A stretch of DNA of 64,000 bases from Ectobius pallidus. Its lineage: Eukaryota; Arthropoda; Insecta; Blattodea; Ectobiidae. Under the pieces are notes generated by a model. That model searched no databases, had not been told where the DNA came from, and saw only the letters and a program-made list of their open reading frames with translations. A program made the translations under genes and the position numbers. The DNA lies in contig CAXKWD010000010.1 of assembly GCA_964059195.1 (NCBI GenBank), positions 1,011,001-1,075,000 on the forward strand, in the 5' to 3' direction. Positions within the stretch are counted from its first letter, which is position 1, and each line of letters begins with the position of its first letter. Positions 1-10,906 of the stretch are shown in pieces.

Positions 1-565
1 CTTTGTTATACGAGCTACGAAACAAGAACGCATTTCGGGCGGAGCCTCCCACACTCGTATCAAAGTGTGTAGCCTATGACAACAAGGCAGTGTTGCCCAG
101 TTGGCGCGCCGCTTCAGCAAGCTGCGAGATTTCATGTTCACTATTTCATTGCGCCCATGGAAAATATTGCAAATAGGGAATTTGTGTTTGCAAATTCTTA
201 AAGGGGATAACATTTTGAATGCGACTGTCTAAGAGCCAAGTTTCTAGCCCCAGTAGTTCTCGAGTTATCGCGCCGAGAATAAACAATGCTGGTAAAGCAA
301 TAAAAATGCTGACTGTCCCCTAAATAAACATCCAAACCAAATGTTCATGATTATGCATGTTCCTGGTCATGAATGAGGCTTCAGTCTGTAATCATATTTG
401 ACTGTAACCGTACGCATAGCCTTTTAATCAGTGCGCTTGTGAAAGTAGACTATCTTACTCGGTATTTAAAAGTTAGTGTTAATAGTAGTGCGCGTAATAT
501 GTTATTATATTCATAGGTTATTATAATTAATAAAGTAGTGCAACTTGTATAATAAATTATTAACA

Positions 566-2014
566 ATGTCTCTTAGTAAACCTAGCACCAGCGGAGAACA
601 AGACAGGGGAAAAAAGGGGAGAGTAATACACAAGCAAGCCAGAGCCATGGTCTACGATGTGCATAGGTTATTTAAAGAGTTGTCGGATGACGAAATACGT
701 GGTAAAACAAATTTTTCAAAAGTGCAGGAATTAACAGCCAGAGCCTGTAACGTCAGTGTCCGCACCGTTTCGCAAATAGTGAAAGAAGGTAAAAAAACAG
801 TTCAAGAAAGTGGTGTCCCAACTTTTAACTCACCAGGCAAACACCGTCAAATGAAAAAGCGTGTGAGCAATTTAGATGACTTTGAAAAATGTGTCCTTCG
901 GAGAACGATTTTTGAAATGTACAGTAAGGGGGAATACCCGACTGTGAAAAAGCTCGTGGTTTTGATGAGAGAGAAAATTCAGTACAGAGGTTCTACTACT
1001 ACTATGTACTCCATCCTTAGAAATCTTGGGTTCAGATATAAACGGTCTAATGATGGACGTAGGTTTCTAATGGAAAGGAATGACATAGTAGCAGCCAGAA
1101 TCAAGTTTCTGCGCACTATGCACAACTTTAGATCTTCAGGGGATGGTCGACCCATTTTCTATTTAGATGAAACTTGGGTCAACCAGAATCATTCCAGGAA
1201 AGAGATCTGGCAAGATTCAAAAGGAAGTGGGGGCCTAAGGGTCCCAATAGGAAAAGGTAGCAGACTAATTGTCTGCCACGTGGGATCTGCAAGAACCGGG
1301 TTCATTTCAGAATATAAATGGGTATTCCGCTCCCGTCCTCATACGAGAAATCTTGACTATCATAGCGATATGAATAGTGAAAGTTTCAGAGAGTGGTTCC
1401 TGAAATTTCTGGGCCTACTGGAAGAAGGCTCCATCATAGTCATGGACAATGCTAGTTATCACTCCAGAACAATTAACAAGGCTCCCAACAGAGGTTCTAG
1501 GCTCCATGAAATTCAGGAATGGTTGCGGAAAAACAACATTACATTTTCCCCACATGAATCTAGAGCTGAGTTACTGCTGAAAGTAGACCTCAATAAAAGC
1601 TCTCACAAAATTTACGAGCTGGATCAATTGGCTTTAGAAAGAGGACACGAAGTTGTACGGTTGCCACCATACCATTGCCAGTACAACCCCATAGAGCTGG
1701 TTTGGGCAAAGGTGAAGGGAGAAGTTGCGGAAAAGAACTCCACGTTTAGGCTTGCAGATGTTGAAAGGTTAATGAATGAGGCTCTGGACAAGGTAACAAG
1801 GGACGATTGGATTTCACGGGTTGCTCATGCGGAGAGATATCAGGAAGAAGATTATGCACAAGAGGTTGCTAGGGAGAACACAATAAATCCTATATGTGTG
1901 AACCTTCAATCAGATTCAAGTTCTAGTGATGAAGATGATATGGAGCTTAATGAAGAAGAGGACGAGGAAGATGCGGAAGAGGAGGACGAGGAAGTATTAG
2001 CTGTTCCCCTGTAG
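566..2014 (+). CDS. DDE transposase, DD82E (Sailor-like) group
   Basis: This is a 482-residue transposase read from the ATG at 566; an upstream in-frame TTG at 545 is not a plausible eukaryotic start. An N-terminal helix-turn-helix region (roughly residues 15-80) should bind the inverted repeats. The catalytic triad is visible: D201 in YLDETW, D294 in VMDNASYH and E377 in NPIELVWAK. The second D and the E are separated by 82 residues, against 34-41 in ordinary Tc1/mariner, which matches the DD82E group of IS630-Tc1-mariner. The C-terminus ends in a strongly acidic tail of Asp/Glu runs. There is no internal stop or frameshift, so the enzyme may still be made. Family placement rests on the triad spacing and is an inference. 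Confidence 0.88.
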   Translation: MSLSKPSTSGEQDRGKKGRVIHKQARAMVYDVHRLFKELSDDEIRGKTNFSKVQELTARACNVSVRTVSQIVKEGKKTVQESGVPTFNSPGKHRQMKKRVSNLDDFEKCVLRRTIFEMYSKGEYPTVKKLVVLMREKIQYRGSTTTMYSILRNLGFRYKRSNDGRRFLMERNDIVAARIKFLRTMHNFRSSGDGRPIFYLDETWVNQNHSRKEIWQDSKGSGGLRVPIGKGSRLIVCHVGSARTGFISEYKWVFRSRPHTRNLDYHSDMNSESFREWFLKFLGLLEEGSIIVMDNASYHSRTINKAPNRGSRLHEIQEWLRKNNITFSPHESRAELLLKVDLNKSSHKIYELDQLALERGHEVVRLPPYHCQYNPIELVWAKVKGEVAEKNSTFRLADVERLMNEALDKVTRDDWISRVAHAERYQEEDYAQEVARENTINPICVNLQSDSSSSDEDDMELNEEEDEEDAEEEDEEVLAVPL

Positions 2015-2055
2015 CACTTCAGTCACTTTCGTAGCCTAGAAGAATTCAAGGTACG

Positions 2056-2076
2056 ATTATTATTATTATTATTATT
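2056..2076. repeat. (ATT)n microsatellite in the DD82E element
   Basis: Seven or so ATT units lie just downstream of the transposase stop codon, inside the 3' non-coding part of the element. Confidence 0.85.
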
Positions 2077-3100
2077 TTAAACGAAATAGTTCTGCAGTTT
2101 ATTATTTTTATCAGAATTCTTCCCCTCATTTTTTTCATCGTTCATTTCAATGGAATGTGTGTAGTGACTCCTATGTCTTCTTTATGTCTCTTTTACATAC
2201 TTTAAATAACCTGACACTTTTTCTTAAAATATTTGCCTTTATTGACAAGCGACGACATTAAAAATTATAATAAAATCGTCATAAAAATATATGATTGTTT
2301 ATTAAATTAAGAATAAAGTGCATATAAAAAGGTAAAGTGATTCCGGTATGTGCCATGGAGGGTCACTCGACCGATATATGGATTCAGCCCCATGTCCGAT
2401 GAACATTGAAATGGAATATTTTTTCTAGGGATCGAACTCTGGACTACATTTGAGAAGTAGCAGCAATAGACCATTACTGTTCGTTGCTCCCTGCTTACAT
2501 TATTTTGTTTATTGTAAATACCACGTGTAAACTGCTGATCTGGCTCGTATCACTCATCAGCTGCTTTAACAACGCGCGCGTATTTGCCCTCTCTTTCTAG
2601 CTGTTCTGAGCGCTCTCTTTCTACCGGGCACACTATGTGGCAACCAAGGTCACCTCTGCACGCTGATTGGTCTGCATTCTTGTTTCGTAGCTCGTATAGA
2701 CTATGTAACTATGTTTCCCTTCATCATCTATCATTTCACTTCACTCTTAAAATCACATCATTTTGTTTTATGTTCCTATATTATGTACCTCTTGTACCTC
2801 TTGTATATAATGTACCTCTTGTATATTTTTAAGTTATTTGTAATTGTCAATTTATGTACCACAATGCATGTTAGTTAGTTAGTTAGTTTATTTTCATCCT
2901 TCTATCTTACATAAGATAATGGACACGTCAATACAAATATAAATATAAATATAAATAAAAAAATTCTAAAATACAAATACAGAATTACAAAGCAAAGTGT
3001 AACATAATATATTGTAGCATGACAAACAAACAAACAAACAAACAAACATACTTGGCCTGTTCATGAAATATAATTTCAGTAGATAAGAAAATGAAGCGAA

Positions 3101-4390
3101 TTAGGTTTCTAGAAACTCTTCTGTAGAATAAAAAAATGTTTCAATTAAAAATTTGTGAAGACTTTCTTTAGAAGTTTTATCTGTGCGCTGTTCTTTTATA
3201 TATAGTGGAAGCTTATTATACATTTTTATACCATTATAGGTAAAGGAGCGTTTATACAATGCAATATTATGACTAACTGTTGATAGAGTTGAGCTTCCTC
3301 TTGGATCATGCTGATGTGTTTCTGAATATGTCTTAAATTTTTTTATGGTTGCTTTAGTATGTAAAAGAATATTATAAATATATAACCATTGGAGAGTCAT
3401 AATTTTATGTTCTATAAAATAAGTTCTGCAGCTCACATGGGTTGGTTGATTGACCATTGTCCTTATAGCTCTCTTTTGCATTTTGAATATTTTATTTGAC
3501 TCCTTTGAACTGCCCCAGAAAATGACACCATAATTTAAAAGAGTATGAAAATAGGCAAAATAAGCTACTCGTACTACGGTAATATCTACTGTCATTATTA
3601 ATGTTTTTAGTGCATAACAAATTTTACTTAACTTTTTACTCAAATTGTCTATGTGTACCTTCCAATCCAAATTTTGATTTATCCAGACACCTAAAAATTT
3701 TATGTTAGCTACATGTGTAATTTTAGTATTATTCAAATAAATATCTTGAAAAGAACTACTTTTATTTACTTTGTGTCGAAAACCTATTGCTACTGTTTTT
3801 TCTTTGTTTATACCTGTAATTAGCCTGTTTTGTGCAAACCAAGGCAAAATTGCTTCATTTATTTTACTAAGGTTTTGAGTAATTTGATCTTTATTTCCAG
3901 CAACAAGCATGTTTGTATCATCTGCAAAGATTGTAAGTTTTATATTATCATTCGGTAAAATACAAGTTATATCATTTATATAAATCAAAAATAGAAGAGG
4001 GCCCAAAACAGAACCCTGAGGAACTCCACATTGAACAGTTTTCATTTCTGAGTGCTCTTGTCGTAGAAGTTTTGTATTTACATCTAAAAAATCTAATTCT
4101 ACCATTTGTTTTCTATCCATTAGATATGAAGCAAACCATTTATTAACAATTCCTCTGATACCATATGAACGTAATTTAGACAATAGTAAATCGTGGTTGA
4201 CCAAATCAAATGCTTTTGACAAGTCTAAACATAAACCAATACAGATTTTCGTTTTGTTATCAAGATTTTTGTAAACTTCTTCCAGAAACTGAATCAGTGC
4301 TGTATCTGTAGATCTACCTTTACGAAAACCATGTTGTTGTTCTGATAATATATTATGCCTATTAAAAAAAGATATTAATCTTCTGAACAT
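3101..4390 (-). pseudogene. Reverse transcriptase domain of LINE-A
   Basis: This 429-residue open stretch carries the classical non-LTR reverse transcriptase blocks in order: HGFRKGRSTDTA, LDLSKAFDLVNHDLLL, GVPQGSVLGPLLFLIYINDI, the catalytic FADDTNML, then NRLITGINKEKTVAIGF. The C-terminal part resembles the post-RT region of Jockey-type LINEs. The open frame begins inside the domain. The upstream NYRPISLL block is readable in the same frame to about 4460, and the frame is then lost. The piece is therefore a fragment of ORF2 of a dead copy, not a gene with its own start. Confidence 0.85.
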
Positions 4391-4557
4391 AATTTTTCCT
4401 ATAACTTTAGAGAATATTTGTAATAAAGAAATTGGTCTGTAATTTCTTACTTCATTTTTAGATCCTTTTTTTGGAAAGTGGCTTTATTTTTGAGATCTTA
4501 AGGCTGTCTGGAAATTTTCCTGTGCTGAATGAAAGATTTATTAAGAATGTTAAAGGT

Positions 4558-4890
4558 TCACTTAAGTGGGCAATGCATTTTTTTATTAGATAACTGGACA
4601 GAAGGTCTATACCACATGATTTTTTTCTTATTGAAGCTTTTTATTATCCCATTAACTTCGTTTACATCCGTAGGCAAGAGGAACAATGAAAAAGGAAGAT
4701 ATGGTACTTTTGTATGTTCGTTGTTTTTATCCCTCTGATCAGGCTGCAAATTTTTTCTTATTTCATTAAAATGTGTATTAAAAGAATTGACAACTTCAGA
4801 TGGGTTAGATACTAATTTACCATTTGTTTTATTGACTGGATATTGTGGAATTCTTTCTGTTTTCAAGTTTCGTTCATAATAATGTGCCAA
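4558..4890 (-). pseudogene. LINE-A ORF2 linker fragment
   Basis: This 110-residue piece lies between the endonuclease and reverse transcriptase of LINE-A. The stretch NGKLVSNPSEVVNSFNTHF matches the usual linker motif of Jockey-type ORF2 proteins, and IIKSFNKKK matches the segment just before the polymerase. It is out of frame with both neighbours, so at least two indels separate it from them. Confidence 0.7.
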
Positions 4891-4971
4891 ATAGAATTAG
4901 ATTTATTTATTGGCTCACATATTTCCTTATTATTAGACATCTTTTTAGCTTGCTTGATGATTTTTTATATA

Positions 4972-5837
4972 TCTAATATATAAAGTTGAATGTGTGTTTG
5001 TGGATATGTGGGTATGTATGTATGTATGTATGTATGTTCCTTATACAAATCTACATTTCTTGACCAATTTGTACAAAATTTTACATAGGCCTTTGGCAAC
5101 TACATAATACTGGACTTTAACGAATTATGATTCCATCAATGTAATATATTGGCGAAAATAATTACTGAAAAATGAAATCCACGAAAATAAAGCACAGTGT
5201 GATGCAGTCACATAACTTTCTCTACCCTCGACATAAGAAATTTTGATGTAGAATAAGAGGTCGTATTGCAGGGACAACTTAAGTGTGTGCGTATGCCATA
5301 TGAGAAGTAGGTAAATAATTCTTTCCGCTGATACATTATCCATAGCTGTAGGCTTTGTATTATTTGAGAAATAGGGATGTTTATCATAGGTCCTAAGCAT
5401 GGGATGGAACATTTTGAGTCCTATGCTCGCAGTATATTATGTCCCGGGTTATAGGGGAAGAAAGTATGAAAGTGATTCTGCATTTCTCTTTGTTTTCAGC
5501 CCCGAAATGGTTGTATGGTAACATGAGAATGAGAAATAAAATTTTCCGTCAAGTCAATACAATCTTATGTAATTCATGTTTCTTCTTATTTCAACCCCTC
5601 CCAGGCATCATGTGTAGAAGCAACGGAATGCAGCATTTGACATCCTCTATGAGCCATAAAAAGCTATATCTAGCGTTTTCTGATGGAATAGTTTGAGTGT
5701 GATAAATCTTTTTCTTCATTTCAAGTTTTACATACATATTATATAAGGACTTAGAGTTTCAAAATCGAAAGTCCTCCATAAGTTAATTTCAAATTACAAA
5801 ATACAAAGCCTGGGCGACGCCGGGTCTTTTCAGCTAG
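4972..5837 (+). mobile_element. Non-autonomous Helitron inserted in LINE-A
   Basis: The 5' end begins TCTAATATATAAAG directly after A4971. The 3' end is CTAG at 5834-5837, directly before T5838, so the insertion lies between A and T with no target duplication, as Helitrons do. About ten bases upstream of CTAG is a short GC hairpin (CCTGG 5809-5813, loop of six, CCGGG 5820-5824). There is no coding capacity, and a TATG microsatellite lies near the 5' end (5014-5037). Removing the segment rejoins the LINE-A frame through NYKRIYKKSSSK, which fixes the boundaries. Confidence 0.85.
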
Positions 5838-6411
5838 TCCTCTTATAATTTTGAAAATACAACATAAATTCCTGTGTTACACTATTCTCCTTAACATATT
5901 TATTTAAGAATCTTAGTTTTTTACTTGATTTTTGTATTCCTGGCGTAATCCAGTTATTTGTCTTTTTCGCATTTACATTAATTTTTCTGAAAGGAAATGC
6001 AGAATTAAAGTAGTGGGTGATAGTTTTCACGAAATCTTCACAGGTATTATTTACCTCATTGTGGTTGTACACATTTTCCCATTGATCATCTGACAGCAGA
6101 TATTTGAAATAAATGATATTTTCATCATTAATTATAATCCTTACTATTTTGTAAATAGCTTTAGAATTGGTTTTTGCTTCATTAAATTTTCCCGATTCAT
6201 GCAATATATTAATTAGCTGACCAAAGTGGTCTGAAAAACCAGTTTCTAGTATGATTTTTTGTATATAGCCCCTTAAGGTGAGCTTTGCTCGTTGGGGTTT
6301 TCTTACAATAAAATAATAATAATTAATCAAAATTCTATTTAAATTTACATATTTATCCTCCTCATCAGTTTCTGGCAAACATTCCTCCATTGAGTGTTCG
6401 ATTAATGACAA
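5838..6411 (-). pseudogene. LINE-A ORF2 fragment: end of endonuclease and linker
   Basis: About 190 residues include SDHFGQ, the motif that ends the apurinic endonuclease domain in Jockey-type LINEs, followed by the endonuclease-RT linker (WITPGIQKSSKKLRF and following). The frame stops where the Helitron begins and resumes beyond it. The segment encoding IEHSMEECLPETDEED also occurs, decayed, at about 6513-6606 and 13409-13513. Confidence 0.7.
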
Positions 6412-6606
6412 GATTTTCTTGTAGCAAGAAGTTTTAAAATATAAATAAAATTATAAGTAGAATACTGTATGATTGAAATAAATAAAAATGAAATTAATAT
6501 CAGCCTAATAAAATTCTATTCAAATTCATTTTTCCTCCTCATCTGTTTTTGCCAAACATTCTTCAATTGAATATTTAGTGTTCAATGAAAGTTCATCATA
6601 GAAAGA
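6331..6606 (-). repeat. Tandem copies 1 and 2 of a LINE-A coding segment
   Basis: Two diverged copies, at about 6331-6425 and 6513-6606, share a minus-strand peptide of the form SIEECLPxTDEEDK. A third copy lies at about 13409-13513. With the intervening THAP-type transposon removed, the three copies are spaced roughly 155-180 bp apart, so they formed a tandem array before that insertion. Confidence 0.65.
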
Positions 6607-7592
6607 ACGTTACAAAATACACTTCCCATGCAGCACGATATGTATAATATACGTATATTTTAGAGCTACATATATATCTTACGTTTGGTCAAAGTGAAAA
6701 CGTAAATTATACGTATATTTTATGTCCAATATATACATGTATAAAAACTGTTGTAATTTAATCCTGCTTTATATTCATAATATGTCAAAATTAAAGTTAC
6801 TGTTACATAAGTAGGATTAAATATAAAACAAAATCGATTTGATTGTTCATTTGTAATATCAAAATAACGTACCAACTATACGTAAATTTTACGTCTAGAA
6901 TTGGACATTGTAAACACCAGTTTATTGTGTTTTACTCTAGTAAATCGATTTGGTTAAATTAAGGGAACGCAATACAATTAACTCACGCTAATCAGAAATT
7001 AATTAACAAAATGGTTTAAAATGATTACATCCGTACATTCAGTAGGACTATTTTTAATACTGGCGGCCATCTTGTCTGTGACGTCAGCAATGTAGATCTG
7101 CTGTTTCATCGTATCTGTTGGCTACATATAAGTGGTGCTTGTGTATAAGTTTCTCTTTTATAGTGTTTTATTAACAAGAAATTGTGTGTGGAGAGAATTG
7201 CACTGTTCTGTTGCAACTACTCCCTATGTATATAACATAGAAACGAAGAATACATGTACATGTGTGTGTATTTAAAGCTGACGAAATATTATGCAACGTG
7301 CAGTGATGTGTAATACCCTAGAATACATTTCCTAATTTAGGCCTACCTGAATGTTTGTGAAGACCTGGTCCTTCATGTAGAAGATTAAATGAGGTAGAAG
7401 AAAAACATTTACACAGAAAACAATACTGGTAAGTCCCTGTGCAAGATTTGTTTCACATACATAAATAGGCCTATCATAACCTCAACAACTTGCAAACTGA
7501 TTTATAATACAGATGTTGTGGTAATTAGCTCTGATCATAATAATTTACGATAACGTTGCTAAAGTATTTCTTAATTGTTTCGGGAATTCACA

Positions 7593-8269
7593 ATGCCTAG
7601 GTGCTATAGTGTTGCTGGCTGTAAAAGTAACTACAAGTCACAACATGAAAGTGTTAGTACATTTTCTTTACCAAAAGACGAAGAAGACGTGGCTTAGAAA
7701 CATTCCTACAGACTTTACAGGGGTAAGCAAGCCTGTTATTTGTGTGAAGCATTTTCCTGAAGAGAGTGTTATAAGAACAGAGACATTTGTAGTTAACGGT
7801 GAAATAAAAAAAAAATCCTAGAACTTGCCCTAAACTGAAACTTGGTGCAGTACCATCAATATTTCCTAATCTGCCTGAGTACTTGTCAAGACCAGGTCCA
7901 TCATGCAGAAGATTAATTGATGCAGAAGAAGGGAATTTTAACCAAGCAGTTGCAGAAAGCTTAAAAGAACTTAAAAGTTATGCTGAACGACAAGCTCTGC
8001 ATTGTTTGGAAGATGTGATGCAGTACTTCCTAAGTGTAAAAGAAGGACTTAAAGGGCAGTGGATTAGCATAATGGCAGTAGAAAGGCTAGTGCTGTGCTT
8101 AATGGATGTTAATGATGATGTTCCGAAGATTCTTGGTTCAGTGTGTGATATGAGCGATCTCAGTGTTTTGCTTACAATAAATAATTGCAAAATACCTCAG
8201 CAAGAAGTCCCAAAAAACTGCAAGATAGTAAGCACAAAAAGTGTTCTTGATGACATTTTTAGTTATTGA
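7593..8269 (+). pseudogene. THAP-domain protein gene, frameshifted
   Basis: From the ATG at 7593 the protein starts MPRCYSVAGCKSN, with the first Cys pair of a THAP zinc finger (C-x5-C). After a frameshift at about 7685-7695 the finger continues (WLRNIPTDFTG, then VICVKHF with the closing Cys-x2-His). A second shift occurs in the A-run at 7805-7815. The downstream piece (7820-8269) encodes LGAVPSIFPNLPEYLS, as often follows a THAP finger, then about 120 residues of unknown function. No DDE or GTP-binding transposase region follows. THAP fingers bind DNA and in transposons recognise the element ends; here the gene is broken. Confidence 0.75.
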
Positions 8270-8687
8270 TATCTCATGTATTGATAGTATACGTAAAATG
8301 TATGTGAGCAGTGTACATTTATGAACCAAAGGCCCTATATAGGCTACATAAATTATATATAAAATATACGTTTGATAGATCATCTTGACATATTTTTTAC
8401 GTATAGATATTATAATAATAATAATAATAATAATAATAATTCGTTTATTTATCCTGGCAGAGCTAAGGCCGTTTGGCCTTCTCTTCCGCTTTGCCAGTAA
8501 AAAATTACAGTTAAAAATACAATTAAGTTACTTAAAATTAAATAGAAGATAGTTGAACCTAAAACTAAATTAATTACAATTAAGGTACAAGTTAATCTTG
8601 AATAGAAAATTGAATACAAAATTAGATTGATAATTTTTCTAAATTACACTCTAAGAAAAATTTTGGGCTTAAGACAGAAACAAAAAT

Positions 8688-9940
8688 TTAAATAACATTA
8701 TCCTGAATTAATTTACTGATTTTTCTATTGAATTGTCCCAACGTTTGACAGCCTCTGACATTATGTGGGATGGAATTCCAGATGCGGGTAACTGAGACGG
8801 TGAAAGAAGATGAATACGATGATGATCGGTGTAAAGGGATAGAAAGTACATGACTATATTCTGACCGTGTATTTAGGTTGTGATGAGAGGACAGGTGTGA
8901 GAAGCGACATGATAGGTATGGTGGTGAAGATGTGTGTAAAATTTTGAAAAGGACCTGAAGACAGTGAAATTTTCTGCGATCGTTCAATCGAAACCATGAC
9001 AACATTTCAAAGGATGGCGATACATGATCAAACAGGCCTACATTACAAATGAAACGCACGCATACATTATGAACACGTTGCAGCCTTTGGGCCAGGTTAG
9101 AATTCAAGTCAGTAAGAAGGACGTCACAGTAATCGAAGTGGGGCATGACGAGCGATTGTACTATGGTCTTTTTTACTGCAGAGGGTAGGGGCATATCTAA
9201 TCTTTTAATCATATGGATTATTGAATTAACTTTTCTGCACGTTTCAACAATGTGATTTTCCCATGTTAAATTTTTATCTACAAGAACGCCAAGATTTTTA
9301 ACGGAATCGCTGAATGGGATGACTGAATTTCTGATATTGATTTGTGGAGTATTATTTTCATCAAGTTTATTTAAGAGACGCTGATGCCCCACAACTATTG
9401 CCTGTGACTTCACTGGGTTCAGTTTGAGTCCCAATTTTTGTGTCCATCTGTCAATTGAGTCAAGGTCTTCGTTCATATTTGCTATTGCAACATTCATGTT
9501 GCTAATATGGGAATGTATGTATAGTTGTAAGTCGTCAGCGTACAGGTGGTATTTGCTGTGCCGTAAACAGTCTGTAATGTCGTTTATATACAAAGAGAAT
9601 AGTAATGGTCCGAGAATGCTTCCTTGTGGGACTCCTGCCCTTACGAGACGCCATGATGAAGAACGATTATTAGAAACAACAAACTGCTGACGCTCGCTTA
9701 GATAGGAGCGAAACCACAGGACAGCCCGATCTGATAGGTTTAATGTCTTGAGTTTAGCTGTAAGAATGTCAGTGTCTACGGAGTCAAAAGCTTTGGTCAT
9801 GTCGAGTAAGACAAGTATTGTCAGTTTCCTCTCGTCACAAGCGTGGCGTATGTCTTCACAAATATTGAGTAGCACTGTGCTCGTACTATGCCCTGGTTTA
9901 AAACCGGACTGATAGCGGTCTAGAAGGTCATTTTTATTAA
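8688..9940 (-). CDS. LINE-B ORF2, 3' part: reverse transcriptase
   Basis: This is the C-terminal part of ORF2 of LINE-B, ending at the stop codon at 8688. It carries the RT blocks SGFKPGHSTSTVLL, LVLLDMTKAFDSVD, GVPQGSILGPLLFSLYINDI and the catalytic LYADDLQLY, then GLKLNPVKSQAIVVG and a C-terminal region with FDYCDVLLTDL. Together with 10907-12578 it gives 2925 bp, an exact multiple of three and about 974 residues without stops. The reading frame enters from the far side of the piggyBac through QLIDYLNKNDLLDRYQ. The protein would copy the LINE RNA at a nicked target site. Confidence 0.88.
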
Positions 9941-10902
9941 CCCTGCAGTGCTCGCGCGGCGTCTGACAGACGCCAGACCAGATTCATTTCGCCATATCTA
10001 GAATACCTATGAGGCCATTGTGCTGACCTGCCATCTACCTTTCGGTCAACTACTCTTAAATAACATATCCAAGCGGCAACCCTCCAATTTTCGCCCATCA
10101 AGAGTGGAGTGACGTTATTGTTGCAAAAATGTAGATGGCGTCTGTGAGACGCCGCGCGAGCTTTACGGTTACAAGGTAAGTTACTTGTTTAAAACAAATT
10201 TCTTGCAGAAACTAGTGATCATAAACCTACAATACAAATCTTTTCTGATGGGAATTATTTATCTTTAGGCTTGGCAATGAGTGGAAAGGAGAAGAAATAT
10301 CATAATCTTTCTGATCCAAATGATCGGAAGATAGTGCAAAGTTGCTAGAAGAAGAAGAAAGAACTTGATTGCGATAGTGATCCTAAAGAAGAAATTGCGG
10401 AGTCTAGAAGTGAGTCTACGGACACTGAACAAGAAGCAGATGATGATAATGATTATAGTGAATGTGATAGGCCTAAATATTTCGTAGGGCGGGACAAAGT
10501 TTCTAAATGGAATAAGAAGAGATCAGTAACTAGTAGTAAAAGTTGTTATACCTACACAGTCTTAGGACAATAATAATTTAAAACAATTTAAAAATGGTTA
10601 CATGCCTAACAACATGGTTTTATTGTTAATTAAATAAAGCCATAATGTGCTAATATTGATTTGTGTCCAATATGATTAGTTAAATGCTCATTTTCAATAA
10701 ATTGACTTAATATACATATTTTTAACTAAGCAATGTATGCAAAACATGTTCAATAATATTAAGTAAACTATGATAACCCTCAATAAACAAAATGAACACT
10801 CAAAACAACATAAAACAATAGAAACAACGTAAAACACGAATGGCGTCTCTCAGATGCCGCGCGAGCTTCTATGTCCTAAAATAGCGCGCGAGCACTGCAG
10901 GG
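9941..10902 (+). mobile_element. Internally deleted piggyBac-like element
   Basis: TTAA flanks both ends (9937-9940 and 10903-10906). The inverted repeats begin CCCTGCAGTGCTCGCGCG and match perfectly over 18 bp. Inner repeats of the type GGCGTCTSTSAGAYGCC followed by GCGCGAGC lie at about 9959-9976, 10137-10166 and 10839-10866. Precise removal with one TTAA restores the ORF2 frame of LINE-B. At 962 bp it is far shorter than an autonomous piggyBac, and it keeps only an N-terminal coding remnant. Confidence 0.92.
10277..10560 (+). pseudogene. piggyBac transposase N-terminal remnant
   Basis: The remnant starts MSGKEKKYHNLSDPNDRK and hits a stop at about 10346-10348. The next frame carries an acidic stretch and then RPKYFVGRDKVSKWNKK, the segment that precedes the catalytic core in many piggyBac-like transposases. 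The catalytic core itself is missing, so the copy depends on an enzyme supplied from elsewhere. Confidence 0.65.
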
Positions 10903-10906
10903 TTAA

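Larger units (their letters stand above)
9..2696 (+). mobile_element. DD82E-type IS630-Tc1-mariner transposon, complete
   Basis: Terminal inverted repeats of about 22 bp begin CGAGCTACGAAACAAGAA at position 11 and reappear reverse-complemented just before 2697, with one mismatch. Both ends are flanked by TA (7-8 and 2697-2698), the target duplication expected of Tc1-mariner elements. The element holds one uninterrupted transposase gene (566-2014). Downstream of the gene is a short ATT microsatellite near 2057-2075. No homology between the two ends was seen inward of the terminal repeats. Confidence 0.85.
2871..6425 (-). mobile_element. Jockey-like LINE (LINE-A), decayed, interrupted by a Helitron
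   Basis: The element reads on the minus strand. Its 3' end is a (CTAA)n tail at about 2871-2890, preceded by AT-rich 3' UTR with short CAAA and ATAAAT tracts (2938-3047). Coding pieces run from the end of the endonuclease and linker (6411-5838), through a short linker piece (4890-4558), into reverse transcriptase (about 4460-3101). The frame is broken in the linker (around 4905-4890 and 4540-4460), so the copy is dead. A Helitron sits at 4972-5837. The upstream boundary is unclear because a short segment near 6331-6425 belongs to a tandem triplication. Confidence 0.8.

Noticed and set aside
545..565. Upstream start of the DD82E transposase
   Set aside because: The longer reading begins at TTG; the ATG at 566 is the first plausible eukaryotic start.
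9424..9690. Plus-strand open stretch of 88 codons
   Set aside because: Shadow of the LINE-B reverse transcriptase on the opposite strand.
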